A stretch of 64,000 bases of DNA from Bog-532 sp963742875 (GTDB taxonomy: Bacteria > Actinomycetota > Actinomycetes > Streptosporangiales > Streptosporangiaceae): the NCBI GenBank assembly GCA_963742875.1, contig CAVUNO010000003.1, positions 62,001 to 126,000 on the forward strand. The letters are read 5' to 3'. Each line of letters opens with the position of its first letter. The stretch's first letter is position 1. Both the position numbers and the translations under genes were made by a program. Below are positions 20,412 through 28,337 of this stretch, in pieces. The notes under the pieces are model-generated. The model did not search any database. It was given only the letters and a program-made list of their open reading frames with translations, and was not told where the DNA came from.

Positions 20412-21743
20412 CTAGCGCGTGGCCGCGAGCCTGGTCATGGCGTTGATCAGCCGGTCGGAGGCGTCTCCACGCGGGTCGGTCAGGTTGCCGAGCAGCTTCA
20501 GCGCGAAGCGCATCAGCGCCGGGCGCGACATGGCGTGCCGTGTGGCGAACCGCATCAGCTCCGGCCGGCCGATCGCTTTTACGAACGTCCGCCCGAGAGC
20601 GTAGTAGCCGCCGTATGCGTCCGCGAGCACGCGGGGGTAGCTATTCAGCACCTTTTCAGCCCCGGCCCAGGACGGCGCGGCCAGGGCCTGCGTCACGGTC
20701 CGCGCGGCGATCTCCCCCGATTCCATGGCGTAGGCGATGCCCTCACCGTTGAACGGGTTCACCATCCCGGCCGCGTCGCCGACGAGCAGCAGGCCACGGG
20801 TGTAGTGCGGAGTCCGGTTGAAGGCCATCGGGAGTGCGGCGCCACGTACCGGCCCGGCACGGTGGTCCTCGGTGTACCCCCACTCGGGCGGCATCCCGGC
20901 CAGCCAGCGGCGGAGCAGGGTGTGGTAGTCGGTGTTGCCGAACGCGGCGGACGTGTTCAGCAGGCCCAGCCCGACGTTGCTGGTGCCGTCGCCCATGCCG
21001 AATACCCAGCCGTACCCGGGCAGCAGCCGGTCACCGTCCCACAGGTCGAGCCAGGACTCGAGGTAGTCGTCCTCGTGGCGGGGGCTGGTGTAGTAGGCGC
21101 GGACGGCCACGCCGATCGGGCGGTCGTCCCGCTTGCGCAGGCCCATCGAGACCGACAGCCTGGAGGAGTTCCCGTCTGCGGCGATGACGAGGCGGCCTCG
21201 GTAGACCTGTTCCGCCCCGGCGTCGGCATGGGCACCGCCGTCCCGCTGGCCGCCGGCCGGGCGGGCGGTCACGCCGGTGATCCGGCCGGTGCGCTCGTCG
21301 ATGACCGGGCCGGTCACGTTGACGCCCTCGATCAGCCGCGCCCCGGCCTTGCTGGCCCGCTCGGCCAGCCTCTGGTCGAAGTCCAGCCTGTTGCGGACCA
21401 GGCCGTACCCGGGATAGCAGGTCAGTTCCGGCCAGGGCAACTCGAGCCGCATCCCGGCACCGACGACGCGGAGTCCCTTGTTCCGCAGCCACCCGTCGCT
21501 CTCGCCGATCGGCACGCCCATGGCCACGAGGGCCTTGACCGCCCGCGGCGTGAGGCCGTCCCCGCATACCTTCTCCCGCGGGAACCTGCTCTTTTCCAGC
21601 AACAGCACGTCCAGCCCCGCGCTGGCGAGGTAGTAGGCGGTCGTCGACCCGGAGGGCCCGGCGCCGACAACGATGACGTCTGCTTCGTCGGTGGCAGGCC
21701 GTGCGGCCGCCGCCGTGGCGACGGGGGAAACGTGCTCGGTCAC
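20412..21743 (-). CDS. menJ: menaquinone reductase / geranylgeranyl reductase family protein
   Basis: This is an FAD-dependent reductase of the geranylgeranyl reductase family. The actinobacterial homologue MenJ saturates one isoprene unit of the menaquinone side chain. Features are an N-terminal Rossmann motif (VIVVGAGPSGSTTAYYLASA), the family phrase REKVCGDGLTPRAVKAL and the second FAD motif LLLVGDAAGMVNPFNGEGIA. Length is 443 residues with a GTG start at 21743. It sits directly upstream of nuoA, which supports a role on menaquinone over chlorophyll or archaeal lipids. A perfect Rex-type operator lies 140 bases upstream. Confidence 0.9.
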   Translation of the reverse strand: MTEHVSPVATAAAARPATDEADVIVVGAGPSGSTTAYYLASAGLDVLLLEKSRFPREKVCGDGLTPRAVKALVAMGVPIGESDGWLRNKGLRVVGAGMRLELPWPELTCYPGYGLVRNRLDFDQRLAERASKAGARLIEGVNVTGPVIDERTGRITGVTARPAGGQRDGGAHADAGAEQVYRGRLVIAADGNSSRLSVSMGLRKRDDRPIGVAVRAYYTSPRHEDDYLESWLDLWDGDRLLPGYGWVFGMGDGTSNVGLGLLNTSAAFGNTDYHTLLRRWLAGMPPEWGYTEDHRAGPVRGAALPMAFNRTPHYTRGLLLVGDAAGMVNPFNGEGIAYAMESGEIAARTVTQALAAPSWAGAEKVLNSYPRVLADAYGGYYALGRTFVKAIGRPELMRFATRHAMSRPALMRFALKLLGNLTDPRGDASDRLINAMTRLAATR

Positions 21744-22125
21744 GTGTCCGTTCCTGACTTTCCCTTTGGCTTGTTCAGAGGTCCGCAGTTGCGGCGCGGC
21801 CCGCTTGTCGCCGCCGTCGTGCTCCGTCCCGGCCGCTTATCGAGATCTCGCGGGCCCGTACCCGTGCGGAGCCCGCCTCGCTTTGTGAACCTCTTCACAA
21901 GTTCTTTGCCGTTAGTTTAAGCCCGGCCGGGGCTGGGCCGTTCACCGCCCCGCCCAGCGCGGTGAACGCGCACCCTGTGCCGTTCCGGTCCGGCCCGCGC
22001 TCTGGTCGGCCGCGTCCGGCGGCCCGGTCCCAACCTATGCCCATCGGCTGCTCTTCGTGGCCGCTCAGGCGCGTGATAACGGGCCCGCCCGTCCGGCGGA
22101 GGCTTAGTCCGTCCGGCGCGGAGGC
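21744..22125. other. intergenic region menG-menJ
   Basis: This is a 382-base gap between menG and menJ, both on the minus strand. The Rex-type site at 21883-21900 lies in it, next to a locally A+T-richer stretch (about 21880-21922) likely to hold the promoter. I see no open frame with a convincing start in the rest. Confidence 0.5.
21883..21900 (-). promoter_or_regulatory. Rex-type operator upstream of menJ-nuo
   Basis: TTGTGAACCTCTTCACAA is an exact 7-4-7 palindrome and matches the consensus operator of the redox repressor Rex as known from Streptomyces (TTGTGAA, 4 bases, TTCACAA). It lies about 140 bases upstream of the menJ start and heads the menJ-nuoA-N unit. Rex releases DNA when NADH rises. 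The rex gene itself is not in this window. Confidence 0.85.
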
Positions 22126-22839
22126 TCAGCCGGGACGCCGTGCGACGTGCACCGCGACGATCCCGAACGTCAGGTTGCGCCACTTCACCGCCGACCAGCC
22201 CGCCGCGTGCAGCATCCCGGCCAGTTCCTGCTGGTCTGGCCAATCCACGATCGACTCGGCCAAATACTCGTACGCGGCCGGATTGCGCGCCGCGCGGCGG
22301 GCGATGGCGGGCAGCGCCCGCGCCAGGTAGCGCTCGTACGCCACCCGCAGCGGCCGCGCCGAGAGCCGGGAGAACTCGCAGATGACCAGGCGGCCGCCGG
22401 GCCGGGTGACCCGGAACATCTCGGCGAGCGCCCGCGCGGGATCAACGACATTCCGCAAGCCGAACGAGATTGTCACCGCGTCGAACGTGCTGTCGGAGAA
22501 CGGCAGCCGGATCGCGTCGCCGGCGACGAATATGGGCTGCGGGCTATCCGGCGCCGCCCGGACCCGGCGCAACCCGGCGCGCAGCATGCCGAGGGAGAAG
22601 TCGCAGGCCACGCAGTCGGCGCCGGACGCGCCGAAGGTGACGGTCGAGGTGCCCGTGCCCGCGGCCAGGTCAAGGATCCGCTCCCCGGCCCGCGCCCCTA
22701 CGGCGCCGGCGACGACCCGCCGCCACCACCGGACCTGCCCGGCGGACAGCAGGTCGTTGAGCAGGTCGTAACGCCCGGCGAGCCCGTCGAACATCGCGGC
22801 GACGTCGCCCGGCCGCTTATCCAGATCCGCGCGGGTCAT
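22126..22839 (-). CDS. menG: demethylmenaquinone methyltransferase
   Basis: MenG/UbiE methylates demethylmenaquinone with S-adenosylmethionine, the last step of the quinone head group. Motifs are KRPGDVAAMFDGLAGRYDLLN at the start, the SAM site RILDLAAGTGTST, and DAVTISFGLRNVVDPARAL with RPGGRLVICEFSR. The ATG at 22839 gives 237 residues, the normal length. The open frame extends upstream but only as low-complexity repeat-like sequence. It forms a menaquinone cluster with menJ and the polyprenyl synthase. Confidence 0.94.
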   Translation of the reverse strand: MTRADLDKRPGDVAAMFDGLAGRYDLLNDLLSAGQVRWWRRVVAGAVGARAGERILDLAAGTGTSTVTFGASGADCVACDFSLGMLRAGLRRVRAAPDSPQPIFVAGDAIRLPFSDSTFDAVTISFGLRNVVDPARALAEMFRVTRPGGRLVICEFSRLSARPLRVAYERYLARALPAIARRAARNPAAYEYLAESIVDWPDQQELAGMLHAAGWSAVKWRNLTFGIVAVHVARRPG

Positions 22840-22927
22840 GCCCCCAGCCTGGCACAACCGCACCCGTGCTTCAGACGCAGCCGCGCAGCCGCGGGTTACG
22901 GCCAGACGATCGCTACCGGCCCCAGCG

Positions 22928-23037
22928 ACCCCGGGCTTCAGCCCGGGTAAGCGGCCTGCGGGCAGCACGAGCCAGCTGCGCGAGGCGATCATAACCGGCC
23001 AGCGAGTCCGGGCCTCCGGCCCGGCGAGCGCCGGTTA
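22928..23037. repeat. two palindromic repeat elements between cysN and menG
   Basis: Two G+C-rich hairpins stand in the 247-base gap. The first has the arms CCCGGGC and GCCCGGG around TTCA (22930-22947). The second, 22999-23028, matches in reverse complement (one base short) the palindromic units at 52949, 53057 and 53141. They may act as transcription end points after cysN, but the second belongs to a dispersed repeat family. Confidence 0.6.
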
Positions 23038-23086
23038 GCGCGCGAGATCGTGGAAGGGCGTCCCCCCGCCGCCGCGGCGGCGGCCG

Positions 23087-24349
23087 TCACCGGGTGTCGG
23101 TGATCATGGCCGCGCCGATCGTAGCGTTCGTCGCCTCGTCGATCAGGATCATGCCGCCGGTCAGCCGGTTCCGGGTGTAGGGGTCGGAGAAGACGGGCTG
23201 GGTCAGGCGCAGGGTCACCCGGCCGACCTCATTCAGCCCCAGCTGGCGGGCGCTCTCGTCCCGGTGCAGGGAGTTGACGTCGATCCGGTAGTGCAGGTCC
23301 GTCACGATCCCCTTGACCGTCCGCGACGTGTGCTTGACGATGAGGCGGCTGCGCGGGGTGAGCTGCTTGTCGCCAGCCATCCAGCACACCATGGCCTCCA
23401 CGTCCTGCGTGACGGCCGGCCGGTTGTGCGGGCGGCAGATCATGTCCCCGCGGGAGATGTCAACGTCGTCGTCCAGCAGCAGGGTCACCGACATGGGCGG
23501 GAACGCCTCCGGGACCGGCTGGCCCGCGACCTCCACACCGCGCACCGTGGTGGTGAAACCCGACGGCAGGTGCATGACCTCGTCACCCGGCCTGATCACC
23601 CCGCCGGCCATCTCACCGGCGTAACCGCGGTAATCGTGCAGGCCGGGGTCGGTGGCCTGGTGCGGCCTGATCACGTACTGGACCGGGAACCGCACGTCGA
23701 TGAGGTTCCGGTCGGAAGCGATGTGCACGTGCTCCAGGTGGTGCAGCAGCGACGGCCCGTCGTACCAGGGCATGTTGGCCGAGCGCTGGACCACGTTGTC
23801 GCCGAGCAGCGCCGAAATGGGAATGAAGGTCAGGTCAGAGATGTCCAGCTTGGCGGCGAAGGCGGAGAACTCTGCGGCGATCCGCTCGAAGACCGCGGCG
23901 TCATAATTCACCAGGTCCATCTTGTTGACCGCCAGCACCAGGTGCGGGACCTGCAGCAGCGTCGCCAGGAAGGCGTGGCGCCGGCTCTGCTCCGTCAGCC
24001 CATTGCGCGCATCCACGAGGACGACGGCCAGGTCGGCGGTGGACGCGCCGGTGACCATGTTGCGGGTGTACTGGATGTGGCCAGGGGTGTCCGCGATGAT
24101 GAATTTCCGCCGCGGCGTGGCGAAGTAGCGGTAGGCCACGTCGATCGTGATGCCCTGCTCACGCTCGGCGCGCAGCCCGTCGGTCAGCAGCGCCAGGTTC
24201 GTGTATTCCTCGCCGCGGTCCTTGCTGGTCCGCTCCACGGCCGCCAGCTGGTCCTCGAAGATGGCCTTGGAGTCGTACAGCAACCGCCCGATGAGCGTGC
24301 TCTTGCCGTCGTCCACCGAGCCGGCCGTAGCGAACCGCAGAATATCCAT
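23087..24349 (-). CDS. cysN: sulfate adenylyltransferase large subunit (GTPase)
   Basis: CysN is the GTP-driven regulatory subunit of ATP sulfurylase. With CysD it makes adenylyl sulfate from ATP and sulfate. The G-domain motifs are GSVDDGKSTLIGRLLYDSK near residue 10, DTPGHIQYTRNM and NKMDLV; elongation-factor-like beta-barrel domains follow (DISRGDMI, RTVKGIV). At 420 residues there is no APS-kinase (CysC) domain. ATG 24349 overlaps the cysD stop. Confidence 0.95.
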   Translation of the reverse strand: MDILRFATAGSVDDGKSTLIGRLLYDSKAIFEDQLAAVERTSKDRGEEYTNLALLTDGLRAEREQGITIDVAYRYFATPRRKFIIADTPGHIQYTRNMVTGASTADLAVVLVDARNGLTEQSRRHAFLATLLQVPHLVLAVNKMDLVNYDAAVFERIAAEFSAFAAKLDISDLTFIPISALLGDNVVQRSANMPWYDGPSLLHHLEHVHIASDRNLIDVRFPVQYVIRPHQATDPGLHDYRGYAGEMAGGVIRPGDEVMHLPSGFTTTVRGVEVAGQPVPEAFPPMSVTLLLDDDVDISRGDMICRPHNRPAVTQDVEAMVCWMAGDKQLTPRSRLIVKHTSRTVKGIVTDLHYRIDVNSLHRDESARQLGLNEVGRVTLRLTQPVFSDPYTRNRLTGGMILIDEATNATIGAAMITDTR

Positions 24350-25269
24350 CAGAAATAGCCTTCCCGCTTCCGGTCTTCCATGGCCGCCTCGCTGGTGCGG
24401 TCGTCCGCGCGGGTCTGGCCGCGTTCGGTGATCCGGGTCGCCGCCACCTCGGTGATAACCGCGGCGACGGTCTCCGCGGTCGATTCGACGGCCCCCGTGC
24501 ACGTCATGTCGCCGACGGTCCGGTACCGGACCACCGCCTCGAAGACCTGCTCGTCGTCGCCGCGCGTCACGTGCGGGCTGTCGGCCAGCAGGATCCCGTC
24601 CCGCTCAAAGACGTTGCGGGAATGCGCGAAGTAGACCAGCGGCAACTCGAGTTCCTCGCGCTCGATGTACTCCCAGATATCGAGCTCCGTCCAGTTGGAC
24701 AGCGGGAAGACGCGGATGTGCTCACCCCGGCGGATCCGCGTGTTGTACAGGTTCCACAGCTCGGGCCGCTGGTTTTTCGGGTCCCACTGGCCGAAGTCGT
24801 CGCGGAAAGAGAACACCCGCTCCTTGGCGCGGGCCTTCTCCTCGTCCCGCCGTGCGCCGCCGAACAGGGCGTCGAAGCGGTACTCCTCGATCGCGTCCAG
24901 CAGCGTGACGGTCTGCAGCCGGTTCCGGCTCGCCCAGCGGCCGGCATCCTCGGTCACCCGGCCCGCGTCGATGGAGTCCTGCACGGACGCGACGATGAGC
25001 CGGACCCCAAGCTCGGCGACGCGTTTGTCGCGGAATTCGATGACCTCGCCGAAGTTGTGCCCGGTGTCCACGTGCATGACGGGGAACGGGATCCGGGCCG
25101 GCCGGAACGCCTTTTCCGCCAGCGCCAGCATGACCACCGAGTCCTTGCCGCCGGAGAACAGCAGCGCGGGGCGCTCGAACTCGGCCGCGACCTCGCGGAT
25201 CACGTGGATGGACTCGGCTTCGAGCACGTCAAGCTGGGAGAGCGTGTAATCGGTGCGCATCAACGGCAT
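24349..25269 (-). CDS. cysD: sulfate adenylyltransferase small subunit
   Basis: CysD is the catalytic PP-loop subunit of ATP sulfurylase. The motif ALLFSGGKDSVVML is near residue 35, followed by MHVDTGHNFGEVIEFRDKRV and the family ending MEDRKREGYF. The start is uncertain. ATG 25269 and ATG 25260 both lack a good ribosome-binding site. The preceding in-frame residues (VPDAFW) look protein-like, so the true start could lie upstream, overlapping the end of cysQ. Confidence 0.93.
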   Translation of the reverse strand: MPLMRTDYTLSQLDVLEAESIHVIREVAAEFERPALLFSGGKDSVVMLALAEKAFRPARIPFPVMHVDTGHNFGEVIEFRDKRVAELGVRLIVASVQDSIDAGRVTEDAGRWASRNRLQTVTLLDAIEEYRFDALFGGARRDEEKARAKERVFSFRDDFGQWDPKNQRPELWNLYNTRIRRGEHIRVFPLSNWTELDIWEYIEREELELPLVYFAHSRNVFERDGILLADSPHVTRGDDEQVFEAVVRYRTVGDMTCTGAVESTAETVAAVITEVAATRITERGQTRADDRTSEAAMEDRKREGYF

Positions 25270-25330
25270 CCAGAAGGCGTCGGGGACGGGGATGGTGTCC
25301 GGCGGGCTGGGGCCGCCGCCGAGGCCGTCA

Positions 25331-26239
25331 TCATTGACTGCCGCTGGTCTCGCCGGACTGGGCGGACCTGATCGCATCGACCAGCACGCCGGCGAGGGCG
25401 GGCGGACACACCAGGATATCCGGCATGAACAGGTCAGGCTGATTGTACGAAAGCTCGCGGCCGTCGATCCGCGAGGCGCGGAACCCGGCCGCGCGGGCCA
25501 CCGCGACCGGGGCCGCCGAATCCCATTCGTACTGGCCGCCAGCGTGCACATAGGCGTCGGCGTGGCCCAGCAGGACGGCGGCGACCTTGGCGCCGGCCGA
25601 TCCCAGCGGGATGAGGTCCGCGCCGAGAAGTTCGGCCATGCGGGGCAGGAACGGCGCGGGCCTGCTCCGGCTGACGACGACGCGCAGCCGCCCTCCGGGC
25701 CGTGCCGACGGCAAGGACGCGGGCCAGGACGCGGACGGGGCCGGGGGCGGGGTGATGGTGGACAGGACCTCCTCCTGCGCCGGAAGAGCCACCGCGCCGG
25801 CGGTGAGGCCGCCCTGGGCGTCCGGGGGACTCTGCGGGCCGCGACCACTGTCGCCGCCCGCGGGGTCCTCGCCATGCGGGACGCCGCCGTGCGGGACACC
25901 GCCGTGCGGGATACCGCCGTGCGGGGCCCGTTCCCACAGGGCCACGTGTACCGCCCAGTCCTCCCGGCCTGCATCCCCGAATTCGCGGGTACCGTCCAGC
26001 GGGTCAACGATCCGAACCCGGTCCGCGGTCAGCCGGCCCAGGTCATCGGCGGCCTCCTCGGACAGTACCCAGTCGCCCGGCCTCAGCCGGGCCAGCTCGG
26101 CGGAGAGAAACTCATGCGACATTCGATCGCCGGCCTTGCGGAGCTCGTCCGGCTCACCACCGTGGCCCCGCAGGGCGACCAGGCGGCGGCCCGCCTCGAT
26201 GGCAAGATCACAGGCGAGACGGTCGTCCTCCGTCGCCAT
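25331..26239 (-). CDS. cysQ: 3'(2'),5'-bisphosphate nucleotidase CysQ
   Basis: CysQ removes the 3'-phosphate of PAP, the by-product of PAPS-dependent sulfate reduction, and belongs to the inositol monophosphatase fold. Metal-site motifs are SEEAADD, VDPLDGTREF and the C-terminal WDSAAPVAVARAAGF. Between the two halves is an insertion with four PHG repeats (about residues 105-124) encoded by a 15-base tandem repeat at 25870-25928, then a Pro/Ala-rich linker. Total 302 residues. It precedes cysD and cysN and is likely cotranscribed. Confidence 0.88.
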   Translation of the reverse strand: MATEDDRLACDLAIEAGRRLVALRGHGGEPDELRKAGDRMSHEFLSAELARLRPGDWVLSEEAADDLGRLTADRVRIVDPLDGTREFGDAGREDWAVHVALWERAPHGGIPHGGVPHGGVPHGEDPAGGDSGRGPQSPPDAQGGLTAGAVALPAQEEVLSTITPPPAPSASWPASLPSARPGGRLRVVVSRSRPAPFLPRMAELLGADLIPLGSAGAKVAAVLLGHADAYVHAGGQYEWDSAAPVAVARAAGFRASRIDGRELSYNQPDLFMPDILVCPPALAGVLVDAIRSAQSGETSGSQ

Positions 26240-26347
26240 TGGAGAGCTCCTCGATGCTTCCTGGCCGAAGCCGGTGGGCGTGGTCAGTCTGCCAACGTTA
26301 GCGTCAGGGCACCGCTCCGTTCTTCCCGAGCCGGATGAGCTTCCCCC

Positions 26348-26923
26348 TCAGTCGGCGTGGAAGGTGTTCTGCGCGGCGGCCAGGCCCTTCGACAGCAGAG
26401 TCTCCACCGCGTCGGCGCCCCGGTCGATGACCAGCGGCAGTTCCTTGCGCTCAGCGGCCGAAAAATCGCGCAACACGAACGCGGCTGCGTCCATCCGGCC
26501 CGGCGGGCGGCCGATGCCGATCCGGGCGCGGTGGTATTCGTGGGTGCCGAGCGCCTGCGTGACCGAACGAAGGCCGTTATGGCCGTTGTCACCGCCGCCG
26601 AGCTTGAGCCGCACCGCTCCGAACGGGATGTCCAGCTCATCGTGGACGACCACGATCCGCTCCGGGGGAATCTTGTAAAAAGCGGCGATCGCCGCCACCG
26701 GGCCGCCGGAGACGTTCATGTAGGTACGCGGCCTGGCTAGCGTAACCGGCACCCCGGCCAGCCGCCCGTCGGCCACGTCGTTACGGGTCCGGTTCGCCTT
26801 GAACCGGACGCCCATCCGTTTGGCGACCAGGTCGACCACCATGTGCCCAGCGTTGTGCCGGGTGCCGGCGTATTCCGGGCCCGGGTTACCGAGCCCGACG
26901 ACCAGCCAGCGTTCGTCTGGCAT
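26348..26923 (-). CDS. pth: peptidyl-tRNA hydrolase
   Basis: Pth frees tRNA from stalled peptidyl-tRNA. The N-terminal signature is VVGLGNPGPEYAGTRHNAGH with the catalytic histidine near residue 23; then MNVSGGPV and VHDELDIPFGAVRLKLGGG. ATG 26923 (191 residues) is preferred over an in-frame GTG 12 bases upstream because GTGAGG stands 6 bases before it. The rplY-pth pair is the standard actinobacterial arrangement. Confidence 0.95.
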   Translation of the reverse strand: MPDERWLVVGLGNPGPEYAGTRHNAGHMVVDLVAKRMGVRFKANRTRNDVADGRLAGVPVTLARPRTYMNVSGGPVAAIAAFYKIPPERIVVVHDELDIPFGAVRLKLGGGDNGHNGLRSVTQALGTHEYHRARIGIGRPPGRMDAAAFVLRDFSAAERKELPLVIDRGADAVETLLSKGLAAAQNTFHAD

Positions 26924-26961
26924 CGCCGGCCTCACATCCGACCGCCCATCGAACTGACGGG

Positions 26962-27612
26962 TCAGCCGGCGTCGCTCTCGCCAGCCGCCGCGGACTCGAC
27001 CTCGCCGACCGGCTCAGGGATCTGGGCCTCGGCCGCTTCGGGACCGCCGATCTCCGCCTCCATCTGCTCCGCGGTGGGCGCGGGCAGAACGTGCACGATC
27101 AGCGTTTCCGGGTCGACCTGGAGGGTCGTACCGCGCGGCAGGATGAGGTCGCCCGCGTGAATCGAACTGCCCACCTCCATGCCCGTGACGTCGACGTCGA
27201 TCCCGTCGGGGATGTTGGTCGCCTCGGCCTCGACCGAGAGCTGGACGACTTGCTGGTCAAGCAGGCCGTCGGGAGCAATGTCCCCACTTACCCGGACCGC
27301 GATGTCCACGGTGACCTTCTCGCCTCGGCGGACGAGGATGAGGTCCGCGTGCTCGATGAAGCCCTTGATCGGGTCACGCTGGACCGCCTTGGGCAGGGCC
27401 AGCCCGGTTACGCCGGGGACGCCCTCGATGCGGATCAGGACGTTCGGCGTCTTCAGCGCGAGCATCAGGTCGTGGCCCGGCAGCACAACGTGCCGCGTCT
27501 CCGCGCCATGGCCGTACAGAACGGCGGGCACCCGGCCCTCACGGCGCGTACGCCGGGCGGCGCCTTTGCCGAACTCGGTGCGCGGCTCGGCGGCGATGCG
27601 GACCTCAGGCAC
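26962..27612 (-). CDS. rplY: 50S ribosomal protein L25/general stress protein Ctc
   Basis: This is 5S rRNA-binding protein L25 of the CTC type. The N-terminal L25 domain starts PEVRIAAEPRTEFGKGAARR and includes VPAVLYGHG; a C-terminal TL5 domain and an acidic Ala/Glu tail follow. GTG 27612 is preferred over GTG 27621 because AGGAG lies at proper distance only from the former and the alignment with known CTC proteins then starts at residue 1. Total 216 residues, followed by pth. Confidence 0.94.
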   Translation of the reverse strand: MPEVRIAAEPRTEFGKGAARRTRREGRVPAVLYGHGAETRHVVLPGHDLMLALKTPNVLIRIEGVPGVTGLALPKAVQRDPIKGFIEHADLILVRRGEKVTVDIAVRVSGDIAPDGLLDQQVVQLSVEAEATNIPDGIDVDVTGMEVGSSIHAGDLILPRGTTLQVDPETLIVHVLPAPTAEQMEAEIGGPEAAEAQIPEPVGEVESAAAGESDAG

Positions 27613-27786
27613 GGTCGTCACTCCTCATGCAGTGGGTTCTCTCCGGCCGCGCCGCCCGGCTGTGACGCGCCGACGGTCATGCCGACTCCTGGCGCTAACC
27701 CGCACCAGAAGATTTCACGCGGCCCGAAGAAGCCATACCGCCATAGGCTGGCGACGGCAGCAGTCAAACCGCGTCCCCGAAGTGTA

Positions 27787-27825
27787 GCCGACGGTGCCCG
27801 GGACCGCGTCCCGGGCACCGTCGGC
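27787..27825 (-). terminator. strong perfect hairpin after the repeat-peptide gene
   Basis: A perfect 18-base inverted repeat (27787-27804 and 27808-27825) with a 3-base loop lies 20 bases downstream of the repeat-peptide stop and before rplY. It has no T-tract, as often in actinobacterial terminators. It likely separates transcription of the peptide gene from rplY. Confidence 0.65.
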
Positions 27826-27844
27826 CACCCGCTGGAGCGGGCGA

Positions 27845-28021
27845 TTATCTCTGCTGATCGTCCTGCTGCATGGCGGGACGGGTGTCCTGCTGCATGGCCG
27901 GGTCGGTGTCCTGCTGCATGGCCGGGTCGGTGTCCTGCTGCATGGCCGGGTCCGCGTCCTGCTGCATGGCCGGGTCGGTGTCCTGCTGCATGGCAGGCCT
28001 GAACTCCTCGTTACTTTCCAT
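27845..28021 (-). CDS. small tandem-repeat peptide, function unknown
   Basis: This is a predicted 58-residue acidic peptide: MESNEEFR, then five copies of an 8-residue unit PAMQQD(T/A)(D/R), then a sixth partial copy ending DDQQR. It has no cysteine, signal peptide or membrane segment. The 24-base repeat leaves several frames open. This frame is preferred because it has its own ATG with a modest AAAGGG 8 bases upstream, a stop just after the repeats and a hairpin downstream. A TPR protein gene lies upstream on the same strand. I do not recognise the family. A repeated precursor-like or scaffold peptide is possible, but no modifying enzyme is adjacent. Confidence 0.5.
   Translation of the reverse strand: MESNEEFRPAMQQDTDPAMQQDADPAMQQDTDPAMQQDTDPAMQQDTRPAMQQDDQQR
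27861..28004. repeat. 24-bp tandem repeat, six units
   Basis: Units beginning TCCTGCTGCATGGC on the + strand start at 27861, 27885, 27909, 27933, 27957 and 27981, an exact 24-base period with few substitutions. The unit length is divisible by three, so repeat number can change without breaking the frame. Confidence 0.95.
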
Positions 28022-28325
28022 GATCGTCGCCCTTTCTTTCCTGAGCCCCGTGTGCCAGGACGAACGAAATTCCCCTAACGTGACAAAGGGTATCGAGGAG
28101 CAAGCAAACCGCACCTGTTATGCCCCGGATCAAGTACGTCACCATATGGTAAGAATTTGCTGACTTAACTCTCCGAGAACAACCGCATGCACTAAGAAAA
28201 TGTATACGGAATTGCCGCCGCCGCGCGCGGATCCCTCGTACGCGGCCCCGGGCCGGATGGGGCCCGAGCGGTGGGCGGATCCCCTCATGCGGTGGGCGAT
28301 CCCCTCATGCGGTGGGCGGATCCCC
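28022..28325. other. intergenic region with lowered G+C and a 21-bp tandem repeat
   Basis: This is the 304-base gap between the TPR gene and the repeat-peptide gene. About 28070-28215 is clearly richer in A+T than its surroundings and probably holds the promoter of the peptide gene, though I cannot fix a -10/-35 pair. The end near the TPR gene holds tandem copies of a 20-21-base unit (see 28268-28337). Confidence 0.5.
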
Positions 28326-28337
28326 TCATGCGGTGGG
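28268..28337. repeat. 20-21-bp tandem repeat over the TPR gene stop
   Basis: Three copies of a unit starting GCGGTGGGCGGATCCCC lie at 28268-28288, 28289-28308 (one G shorter) and 28309-28329, with an 8-base fourth copy. The stop codon of the TPR gene (28326-28328) is inside the third copy. Confidence 0.9.

Noticed and set aside
20241..21920. 559-codon + strand frame opposite menJ
   Set aside because: It is an antisense shadow of a conserved FAD enzyme and has no domain of its own.
27845..28021. CRISPR-like array
   Set aside because: Units are contiguous 24-base tandem copies with no unique spacers and no cas genes nearby.
27870..28163. Cysteine-rich repeat frame (MAGSVSCC units) on the + strand over the 24-bp repeat
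   Set aside because: It is an alternative reading of the same repeat. It has no ribosome-binding site and no stop near the repeat end, and it runs into intergenic DNA; the minus frame has better signals.
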